64,000 bases of DNA from Brasenia schreberi. Taxonomy: Eukaryota > Streptophyta > Magnoliopsida > Nymphaeales > Cabombaceae. The position numbers and the translations under genes are program-made. Location: the NCBI GenBank assembly GCA_036023115.1, contig JAYKKT010000040.1:6912001-6976000 (forward strand). Reading direction: 5' to 3'. Under the pieces are notes generated by a model. That model did not search any database. It was given only the letters and a program-made list of their open reading frames with translations, and was not told where the DNA came from. Shown here one piece after another: positions 25,301 to 37,300 of this stretch; position 1 is the first letter of the stretch, and every line of letters begins with the position of its first letter.

Positions 25301-28300
25301 CAGTTTATGTGTTTTACTTTAATATAAAGTTGTGTACTTGCTATTGTCGTATACTTATGTTAATTGATGTCTCACTTATTGTAGCTTGAATATTATATAT
25401 ATATACCCTAGCCGTGTCGCCGCACCTAAAATTTTTGAAATTTGCCGTATCCCGCACCTACCCCCGTGTTCGCACCCGCACCCATGTGACATAGGAGTAG
25501 ATGCTATACATCGAGAGATGGGGATCTACGATAATACTCTTCACTTGATGGGCTTGCCTGTAGCAATTCGCAACCGCACTAATATGCGCCCAAGTAAATT
25601 GTTTATCTTCATATTTAAGTTTCTTAAATCTTATATTTATTGTGAATTAAGTTTTTGATGTTTGTTTTTTTCTATCAGATGTTTGGTGGAATAGGTTTGG
25701 AAGTGATTGCCCAAACCTTAGAGATTTTATAGTAAGAGTTCTGAGCCAAACTTTTAGTACAACGGGTTGTGAAATGAATTAGAGTATCTTTGAACACATC
25801 CATACAAAAAGCACAACAAGTTGGAACATAAACAAATCAATGACTTAGTTTTCATTTGTTGTAACATGCAGTTTTGACAGAGGTAATCTTTTTTATTAGT
25901 TACCACTTAAATATTCACTTAAATATTTTATTTATCTTCAATTGTTAATGTTATTTACTAATTACTTATCTTTCTTTGTTGTATACAATTAAAAAATGTA
26001 AATAAGAAAGAAAACCAATTTGATTCAATAAGTTTTGATAATTTTAATATATTAGAAGAGTGGAATATGAAAAATAATGAAGCCAATGCAATCCTAACCA
26101 AAGAAGACTTTACATTGATTAATTTGGAAGGAGCGCAACATCATAAGGGGATGAAAATTTTGATTTTAAAGGAGAAGGTGATGAGGATCTTCATCGAGAA
26201 GAAGATGAAGATTATTTAGTTGATGATCCTGATTATAATGTGTAAATGCATTTTTTTCAATTATGAAAGTTGTATTTTTTTCCTAAGGATTCTGCTTCAA
26301 AATATGTAATTTTTTAAATTATTGAATGGTGAATGATGAATATATATTATATTTTTGTATTATATGAATTCTTTGCAATTATCATATTTTTCTATTTTTT
26401 TGGATTTTACCAATTTTTTAGTATTAAATAATGATATGGGGTGATGCGATACGATACATATAGTATTGTGGATCAAAATGATACATGATACGATACACAT
26501 CGAACATCACTGTGAGACGAAGATGGGCTTCACTCAATCTCGATAGCCACACAAAACTTCACCAAGAATAAAACATCGGTTTCTTAAGCACAACACTGAA
26601 AGGAGAACTTTATTATCAAGGTAAAGTCCCAAGGCTGAGATTACTGGAGAGAAGAAGAAGCACTCAATGGCTAGTGTGCTGTCTGTTGGGTGCTGGTCTG
26701 GCCCAACGGCTAGAAAAACCTGGCTGGCTAGTCTATAGATAGCAGCAGAGCAGTACTGGTGGCAGCAGGTGGCAGTGACGGCAGCAGTGGTGGCGGCGAT
26801 GGCGGAAGTGGTCCTTCTTCTAACACACATGCTAATTTAGTTTGCACATATAAAAATTACCTGTACTTTGCATTTTGTTATTTAGATGTATTCATAATGA
26901 GAAATTCACAAGAACGTGTAACCGATTTGCTATCTACAAGGCCTTATATTTCGTACATTATATTTCACTGCTTAGCCGACCCTGTCTAGTATGGGAAAAG
27001 GCTTAGTTGTTGTTGTTGTATATTTCACCGTTGATCTTTTCAAAAGTATACATCGAAGAATGAAGACACTATCGGTCCCAAAATCAGCGAGTTGGCCATT
27101 GACCTAACAAAAAAGTTGATTGCAGCACTCTTTGAAGTGAGATAGAGTAGTCATTCTGCAGAAACAAGGATAAAAAGTGACATTTCCAACACCAGGATGC
27201 TGTTTGATGTATAATTTTATAAAGTGGATGGTTAAGTGGTATATCTGAAAAGTTGTGTCATCTTTTGTGAATAGCTGGTTGATTCTGCAAGTGTCCGTAA
27301 AGTTGTCTTTTATATTTGTGAAATGTCTTGGATATTTGTTAATAACCCATACCGGTTAGACTGCTTAATGCTTCCACAATTCACAGTGATGCTTTAGGAG
27401 GTCAAGGCCCAAAGATTTTGCTTACCTCTTTTGGTAACATGGATGAAGATAAGATATCTTTAGTTGATATGATGGTTCAAGATTGTGTAGTTGGTTATGC
27501 TTCGATACTGAAGCCAACGATCTGGTGGGTATATGTAATGCTACTCTGTAGAACAAGTCTGTGAGATGATCCTATTAAGATAGTATTCTTCCATATAATA
27601 GTGATAAGTCATGGGTTTCACATGTTCATGATACACATTACTTCTTTCCCTAGTGATACTTCTGTTTTTATGAATATAATGTTGTGAGAGAAACTCCATC
27701 CATGTATGGTCAGTCTCAAGCCCAGATAAAGGAGGAGAGTTGTGTTAGGCTTCCGACAACTAGTGTAAAACTAAAGTGACCTATCTACCATGAATTCTAT
27801 AAATTATGAGCATTGAATTGGGCATTCCCTCTTAGCAATGCACTGCAGAGCCCAAATGCATTTAAAAGTAAGCAAGAGTCTCTACATCTTCGCTCAAATG
27901 TAGTGAATCAATTATAGAGAGGGTTCTCACATCATGGACGGATGTGGGTAAAGAAGTTAGTTCGTTACATTAGTGAATAAGTTAGAGTGAGGGTCTCCAC
28001 ATTTTCAGAATGGTCAGATATGTGGGGTAAGGAAGCTAGTCATAGATAATAAGATTCGTATTGGTACTTGGAATATTGGAATATTGATAGACAAGTTAAT
28101 GGAAGTGGTAGATACTATAATTCGAATAAAGATTCACATTCTATGTTTATATGAGAGAAAGTGAGTTGTATAAAAAGTAAAAGAGATTTAGAATACATGT
28201 TTTAAATTATGGTACTCATCAAAGAAAAAGACTCAAATTGAAGTTGGTATTATTATAAATCAAGATTTAAAGGATAGTGTAGTAGACATACAATGATATG

Positions 28301-31300
28301 GCGACCAAATTATGATAGTGAAATTAGTATTAGGAGTAGAGGCTTTGAATATAATTTGTGCTTATGTACTCTAAGTAGGATTATGCCTGCCATGTTTTAT
28401 GGTTCTGAGTGTTGGGCAGTTAATCATCAACATGTATAAAAAATGTCTGTGACAGAAATGAAGATGTTGAGATGGATGAGTGGTCATACAAGAAAAGACC
28501 GTATACATAATGAAGTTATTAGAAACAAATTAGGAGTGACACCAATAGAGGATAAAATGAGAGAACATCGTTTAAGATGGTTTGGACATATAGAAAGAAG
28601 ATTAAAAGAAGAACCTGCAAGAAGGTTAGAAAAACTAAATTTGGAAGTATTAAAAGAGGTAGAGGACGACCATAAAAGTGTTGGAAAGAAACAATAAAGA
28701 ATGATCTAGCGTATTGGGAGTTAACTGCTAACATGACACACGATAGGGATATGTGGAAACAAAGAATCCATGTAGCCGACCCCGTCTAGTATGGGAAAAG
28801 GCTTAGTTGTTGTTTTGTTTGTTGTACTCTAAGTCGGATGAGAAGATAGTATAAAAAAGGCTTTTTGGGAGGAGTTAGATAAGTTAATTTAAAGAATTCC
28901 ACAAATGAAGATGATTTGTTTGGGAGGATACTTAACTAGACATGTCAATAAAGAGGCATTAGGATATCAGGGTATTAACCGACATGATTTGTATGGAAAA
29001 TCTTATGAGAGATTGGACTCACTTGGCTCAAAAGACTATTTAATAAAATATAGAGAACCCAAAAGATGCCCGAGGAATTAATGTCGGTTGGTTAAAATGG
29101 AGAGGGGCATTAAGTATTCTATGTGATAAGAAGATACTATTGAAGTTAAAAGATAAATATTATTTATAATTTTGAGTGTTGGGCAATTAATTATTAGCAC
29201 ATACAAAAGATGTCAAAAATGAAGATGTTGAGATGGATAAGCGGTCATGTAAGGAAAGGCCATATACATAATAAGGTTATTATAAACAAATTGGGAGTAA
29301 CACTAATAGAGGATAAAATGAGGAAAAATCGTTTAAGATAGTTTGAACATGTAGAAAGACGACCCAAAAACATTCCTATAAAAAGATATGAAAAACTAGA
29401 TTGAGAAAATGTTAAAAGAGGAAGAGGACAACCACAAAAGTGCTGGAAATAAACAATAAAGAATGATCTAGTTTATATTGAGTTAACTGCTAGCATGACA
29501 CATGATAGGGCCATGTGAAAACAAATAATCCATGTATCCGACCCCATCTAGTATGGGAAAAGGCTTAGTTGTTGTTGTTGTACAATGTTCTGAGAGAAAT
29601 AAGGTTATATCTTTAAGGAATAACCTCAATGTGACATGAAATCTTTGTGTGGTCTAACCTTGTCTGTCTAGGTTACATTTCATTCTCTGGTTTCTCCTTT
29701 GGTATATTATTTGAGAGCTTCCTGAAAGAAATGAGGTCCAGTGGAGCAACAACCAGTTATGCACATGCTAGCATCTTGTAGTATGATCTAAACTGTAAGA
29801 TGGCAGTAGCTGTTGGAAGAAGAGCATAAATCAAGGATTCCTGAAATTTATAATTTTATAATACTGTGTGCATGTGTTTTCAAGAACATGGATAACCTAA
29901 AGATGCTTTTGTTTTAGTTAATCTGAAAAACCATACCACTCATTGATCACTAGTTTGATAAACATAGAAGTTATCAAGCAACTTATAAGTGATTGCACAT
30001 TACAAGTTGTGAATGTAGCAACCATATCTGAAGCGTGTAATATAATGATTTTATAACAACAACAACAACTAAGCCTTTTCCCCCTTTTCCCATACTAGAC
30101 GGGGTCGGCTACATGGATTCTTTGTTTCCACATATCCCTATCGTGTGCCATGTTAGGAGTTAACTCACAATAAGCTAGATCATTCTTTATTGTTTCTTCC
30201 CAACACTTTTGTGGTTGTCCTCTAGCTCTTTTAATACTTTCCAAATTTAGTTTTTCATACCTTTTTACAGGTTCTTCTTTTGATCTTCTTTCTATATGTC
30301 CAAACCATCTTAAATGATATTCTCTCAGTTTATCCTCTATTGGTGCCACTCCTAATTTGTTTCTAATAACCTCATTATGTATACGGTCTTTTCTTGTATG
30401 ACCACTCATCTATCTCAATATCTTCATTTCTGTCACAGACATCTTTTGTACATGTTATTAACTTCCCAACACTCAGAACCATAAAACATGGCAGGCCTAA
30501 TTGCTGCTCTATAATATTTACCTTTTAACTTTAATGATATCTTCTTATCACAAAGAATACCTTATGCTCCTCTCCATTTTAACCAACCAGCATTAATTCT
30601 ATGCATAACATCTCCATCAATTCTTCCATCACTCTAAAAAATTGATCCTAAGTATTTAAAATTTTCCTTGTGGGGGATGCAATGTGTGCCAATTTTAATT
30701 TCTATGTCCTCTGAGGTAACCAAATGATCAAACTTACATTCCATATATTCTGTCTTTGTTCTACTAAGTCGGAGTTCTTTGCTTTCTAATGTTTCTCTCC
30801 ATAGTTCCAATTTTCTATTAACATTTTCCTTAGACTCATCCACTAATACAATGTCATCTACAAATAACATACACCAAGGTAATGCATCTTGAATATGTTT
30901 TGTTAACTCATCAGTCACCATTATAAATAAGTATGGACTTAAAGCTGATTCTTGATGTAACCCAATATTAACTTCAAAGAAGTCTGTCATTTCTTCATGA
31001 GTTCTCACATGTTTTTGCACCATCATACATGTCTCTTATAAGGTTAATGCATGTCAATGGGATACCTCTTTTTTCCAAAGTTCTGTAAAGAACCCCCTCG
31101 GTACCCTATCATAAGCTCTTTCTACATCAATAAATATCATGTGAAGGTCTTTCTTTTTTGCTCTAAAATGTTCCATAAGACGTCTCAAAAGGTGAATCGC
31201 TTCAACAGTAGATCTACCTGGCATGAATCCAAATTGGTTCTCTGTTGTACTTGATACTTGTCTTAATCTACGTTCAATAATTCTTTCCCATAATTTCATA

Positions 31301-34300
31301 GTATGGCTCATTAACTTGATACCTCAATAATTCACACAATTTTGAATGTCTCCCTTGTTCTTATATATGGGTATAAGTATACTTGCTCTCCATTCCTCGG
31401 GCATCTTTTGGTTTTTTCATATTTCATTAAATAGGTGCAATATAATGATTTTGTTACCACAAAAACTTTATTATCTGTCAATGGTGTGATAGTCTGATAT
31501 TTAGTTATAAATGCTCCGAGTTAGAGATGCAAATGGGTTGGACTCAGATCAGGTCAAGAGATTACCAAATTGAACTCAGGTAAATAGGTGCTTATATAGT
31601 CGAAATACAACTGCATAAAGTCAAAAGTCGCTCACTTGTTTTTGTTCAGGAGAAAAGCTGTGCCCATAAAGTCATAGACTGTATTTATCAGCAAGTCAGA
31701 TTAGAAGTTATCATGACACTAGATAAAAAATGCTTGGATCAAACATGAGCTACATCCATGCTGAGCATGAATAGGAAGAACTGAGGTTGAGTAGAGAAAG
31801 AAAAACCTGATTTCATTCAAACTAAAAGTAAACTTGAGCAACCTTTCAGATGCTTCTTGGACCTTATCTAGGAGATAAACTTAAGCCAAGTTCCATGCAA
31901 TATGCATTGATCAATGAAAATCCTATTCTTAATGTCTCTCTTCCAGTTCTAGTGAGCCTGAATCAATTTTCATCCACCCCCGATAATAACCAAGCCTGGT
32001 TCCCTTCTGTTATCAAGTGATCCGGAGCTGGGTTTACATGGGTTGAGCATGAGCTGACGGAGTTACCTGGCTCACTATGCTTGCTTCTGAAAGAAATGCC
32101 AAGTGATTATTATTTCTTTTTCCTGATAAAAGTTCCATTAATAAGCACCAAGGAGGTGCACCTTGACTTCAAGAGGAAATAATATAGGGCTATGTAAACT
32201 CAACAAATTCCAGACCTTAAATGAGTGTGCGTGTAAAAAGAAACATAAGAGTATGCCAACTTTCGTGCAGCTCGGTCAAGGATTTTTCCATTCCAAACAC
32301 CCTTCTATTTCTTCTCTCAAAACAAGCCAAAAAACCACAAAAAAGATGCCAAAAGGACTATGCACTTCCTCTTACCGTGATAAAAGAAATAACTTCTTGC
32401 TCACATTTCCTCTCACACATCCTTACTTGTTACCTACCCATTCTCAAGCACCTTTTAGAAAGATGTCTCGTCCACCCGCAAGAAATGACAAATGGTCCAC
32501 TTTTTCTAACTACTAATTAGACAAGGGACAATGATTCACCAAGGTCACCTCTCTCTCTTCAAGATTACGAAAACAAAGAGTTCAACTCCAAGCTGCTTCC
32601 TCTATGAAAGAGGAAACCCTAGCAAAATTTCAGATTTCCAGATGAACCTCCAAAAGCATCTACTTTGTGGTACTACCTCCCTAGTATTATATTTTCGGTA
32701 GAAACTATTGACCTTAAAACACCCATCAGTCAACTCCTTTCGATGCACACTATCCCTCCTTATCTCATTTACCTTAAAAGCATACCTCTCAGTCTTATGG
32801 GGTTTTAGTAAAAAAAATGTTACTTCATCCCACTACATTGCCTGTTTACTTGATATGCTGCCATAGCTTCTCTATTCATAGCCAAAAAGGAGATTGCTAA
32901 GTCTACCGGTCATCATTTTGTGCCATTATAATGGGGATTACTATTTGCACCCCCTTTTTACTATTTACACACCCCTTTTTTCAAAATACCAAAATTATCC
33001 CTCATCACTTTCTCTCTCCTCTCCCACCAAATTCCAACATTCTCTTCTCTTTACTCTGATGACCAGCATTTCATTCATTTTTTGGCTGTCATTGCCTTCT
33101 TCACAAATGGATAATCCATGCTCCTACAAACCTTGTGGAAGAGAAAGAAAGAAGAAAGAAAAAAAAGAAAAAGAAAAAAGAACAAGAAAAACGAAACAAA
33201 ATTCAAAATCAATAATAAGAAAAAGAAGAGAAAGAACAACAATAAAAATGAAGAACAAAAAGAAGAGGAAGAAGAATCATAAAACATACGAGATAATAAT
33301 TTTTACGAACATAGTATGAAACGGGAAGAAACACAACTCAACCACATCTCCCAAATAGGAGATTTGTGTCCCCTACCAGTAGAAATGCGTCCCCTACCAA
33401 CATAGACCCACAACACAGCCTCATTTCCCTCATCGAGAAGACACGCATGTGTCGCGTCTCAAGATGGAAACTGAACATTGTTTTTCGTTTTCACTCTAGC
33501 AGAAAACGAAATCAATATATCAAATAAATGGCAAAAAATAGATGTACCTCTAAAAATCACTAGAATCCTCTTCGAATCGGCCCCACTTCTCTCTTTTTCT
33601 TCTTTTTTTCTTGCCTTCTTTCTTTTTGGTTGGATTGAAAGCATTATGGGATGATAGATGGTTCAATGTCGTGCATTGGATTGAGCTTCGAGTCGTGGGT
33701 CACCGGAGAAATAGTGTGGGATAATTGACGGCAAGGTGAGAACCTGCAAAAATAATTCAGACGGTCGAAGGGTGTCATGGTCATTTTCAAATTTTGGCAG
33801 GGCAAAAGTGGAATCACAGAAAAGGGTGTGTGGATTGTAAAATTGGTGTGTATCAGTTCTGACTATAATTGATCTGTACATTTGAAGCAAGGAGTTAGGG
33901 TTGTTATGTCTTGTTAGAGCTCCCTAAGACAGGTTTTGATATCCTATGCCTTTAAATATTCTCTTGGTTCATCTAAAAGCCTTTACTAGATGAGATCAAT
34001 GAGAAGAAGATTATAGACAACATATTGATAAAAGTAAAGTTGTGATTTATTTAGGAAAAACATGCTTCCAGGTTTACCATGACAGAAGTGAAAATTGCAG
34101 GTTGCGGCCCATTAAACCATGGGATGCATCTAGTTGTACAAGTACTTGTTCTATAAAAGGGTTATTATGAAATGACCACAAAGCTACCACACTAAAAATT
34201 GCTTGAGGGAATTCACTGTCTAATGTTCTGACTGTTTATCTTTTATGAAAAAATATAGGGGCAACTCTTTAAGCTGATGCAAAGATTGGAAACTACCACC

Positions 34301-37300
34301 CCTCATTTCATTAGATGCATAAAGCCAAACAACATGCAGCTTCCTGGCATTTATGAGCAGGACCTTGTCTTGCAACAACTGCGTTGCTGTGGAGTACTGG
34401 AGGTTGTTCGCATATCAAGATCTGGGTACCCTACTAGGATGTCACATCAGAAGTTTGCCAGGAGGTATTAGATTATGTCATCATGTTCTTGTTGATGAAT
34501 TATGTGTCTGAGTTATATCTGATGCTAAAACTTCACTTCTTGTTTCTTTCTAGGTACAGTTTTCTTCTTTTGGAGAATGTTGCATGTCAAGATCCCCTCA
34601 GCATGTCTGTTGCTATCCTTCAGCAGTTCAATATACTGCCAGACATGTACCAAGTTGGCTATACCAAATTGTTTTTCCGAACAGGGCAGGTATTCATTCT
34701 CATCTTTGGTGTGTATTCTGTTATCTCTACTTTCTACTTTTCCCGGTTTGGGCCACTTGCTTTACAAGTAGCCAAAGTGTTCTGTAATCTGCATTGTGAG
34801 AGTAATCCTGTTTCTTTCTGATTTTATTTTGTTAAGTCAGAGCCTATGCTTGTAGAATATTTACATCTTTCTGTCCTTTATGTTTAGAGCAATGTTGTAA
34901 AAAGCGTTTCGGTGCCTTTATCACGTTGGGCACCGATACGCTTTTTACAACATTGCTCTAAACATAAAGTGTATTACATTGGGAATCGATATGCCTACGA
35001 GTCGCCTACGATACGGTATGATATGTACAAATTTTTTATTTCTTGTTAAAAAAGTCAGAAAATATTAATAAAATTTTAAAATATATAAGAATTGAAATTA
35101 ATGAACAAAACATATATAACACAATCAATATTAAACAAAATCAAATCCAAAAGCTTGATTTTAAATAATATAATTCTTAATAAATGATTGACTATAAAAA
35201 TATTTAGAGATTGTGAGAAGAGAATAACAAAGTTAAATAACATCTCATAATGAACAAACATCCATACCATAATGTGAATATTGAATACCTTTAATTAATA
35301 AACAATAAAGTTACAACTTACAACTATCCATACCAGAACATTAAAAAGTTATAATTACATTTAAAAGTTTAAACAATCATCCACAATGTGGATCATATTC
35401 AACAAAAGCATTATAATCGACGTAGTCAAGATCACCATCATCATCATCTCTTCCCTTTTCCTCTTCCACAATTGGATCGGCCCATCCAACACCTTCATCC
35501 TCATCATCATCTCCAACTCTAAGTTCTATTTCGGCTTGGACTGCCCTATAGTTTTTATCCTCTAAATTGATGGGGGCTCCTCCTCTTTGACCTAATCATC
35601 AAGAATATCAACATTTTTCATAGCTCAACGGGTCATATGGTACATTCCTTGCCCTTCTTGCGTCCTTTTGCATTTATCTGTAAAGAAAAATATCTAAATT
35701 ATAAAGAATATCAAATGCAATATAATCAAATCAACCATTCATTATTAATAAGAACTAGGCAACAACAATACATATTTTTAAAATTGTCATCTTTGCCTTA
35801 ACTTTATATTATATACAATGTATACTAAATGACGCAATCGAGCATGCTCCAGTTTGTTTCTCTTTTTCATGTGAATGTGTTCAAAAAAGCTTTAATTTCT
35901 CTTGCACCCACTTGAACTGCATGTTTGACTTAATATACGTTAGAAAACCTTACCAAGTTCGGTGCATCTATATCAATGCGAGTTCACCATTCATCTAAAA
36001 TAAAACATGAGAATGATTAATAAGAAACACTCGAAGTCAATCAATTGATAACTTAAATAAATATCAATAAAAACACATAATACTGGGTCACATTTAGGAG
36101 TGGAGTTAGATCAACACTTTATATATACTTGCTTAACTCTAAATGGATATTACAACGAGTACACAAATCTTATACAAGGTCAATTGCATTTAATATACCC
36201 TTTTTTACTTCTTCGTCCTCTGGAAAGTTGGAGAAAATCAAATAGAAGAGTTAAGAAAATATGCAATAGCATGAAAATCATGATGCATTTAGCGGTTTCA
36301 GCATGCATCAGTTATCTTCCAAACCTTTTTTAGAAGCGACCGTTTGTAGTCAAGGTTTGCTTGTATTTCCAATTTAGCCTCATCCATAACATCATATACA
36401 TGGCACAACAAGTCTATCTTCACTGTCCACCCTCTTCATTACCTTAACTTAAGATACAATCAACATCAACAACTAAGCCTTTCACATACTAGACGGGGTC
36501 AACTACATGGATTCTTTGTTTCCACATAGCCCTATCTTGTGCCATATTAGGAGTTAACTCACAATAAGCTAGATCATTGAATCAACCAATATGCATTATT
36601 GGTGGTTGTTCTCCTTACAACATAGGGACCATTCCACTTGGGCCACCACTTTCCAAGTGGATGTGGGCCACGATGGTGGATGATTTTCAATACAAGGTCT
36701 CCCACTTTGAAGTGGCGAGCCTTCATATGCTTTTCATAATGTCGTGCTATCCTTTGCCGATATGCATATGCATGATCTATAGCAAGGAGCCTTTTCTTAT
36801 CTAACAAATCAAGCTCAGCTATTCTAGCATGTTGTAAGGTCTCTAGGGGTAGGTCGAGTACAAGTGATGTATGAAATGAATGCAATTTGGTTTGAATGGG
36901 AAGTATGACATTTGTTCCATAGACCAACTCGAATGGTGTGGCATTTGTGGGCATTCGGATGGAAGTTCTATAAGCTCATAAGGCTTCATCAAGCTTCTCA
37001 TGCCATGTCCTACCCTTCTCTAAGGTTTTCTCAATGATGCTTATGAGAGTTTTGTTTGGTCGTCTTCTACCTTTTTTAATATTTTCCAAATTTAGTTTTT
37101 CATACCTTCTTACAGGTTCTTCTTTCTATATATCTAAACCATCTTAAATGATATTCTCTCATTTTATCCTCTATTGGTACCACTCCTAATTTGTTTCTAA
37201 TAACCTCATTATGTATACAGTCTTTTCTTCTAGGACCACTCATCCATCTCAACATCTTCATTTCTGTCACAAACATCTTTTGTACATGTTGATGATTAAT

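Larger units (their letters stand above)
1303..34258 (+). other. Giant transposon-filled intron of the myosin VIII gene (about 33 kb)
   Basis: GT at 1303-1304 and AG at 34257-34258 border an interval of 32,956 bp between two motor exons whose reading phase joins exactly. The intron holds an endogenous pararetrovirus, three nested LTR retroelements, at least six LINE pieces, a Pack-type element, a hAT relic and a MULE-like element. Most of the large elements (virus, A, B, C, LINE 30053-31438) lie antisense to the gene, which spares sense-strand poly(A) signals inside the intron; the bias is an observation, the reason an inference. Confidence 0.85.

Noticed and set aside
32163..32520. Two overlapping + frames of about 100 codons as a gene
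   Set aside because: No domain or splice context; they overlap in different frames and look like chance frames in decayed repeat DNA.
33075..33319. Low-complexity frames rich in Lys/Arg or Ser/Phe
   Set aside because: Purine-only tract inside the MULE-like element; composition artefact on both strands.
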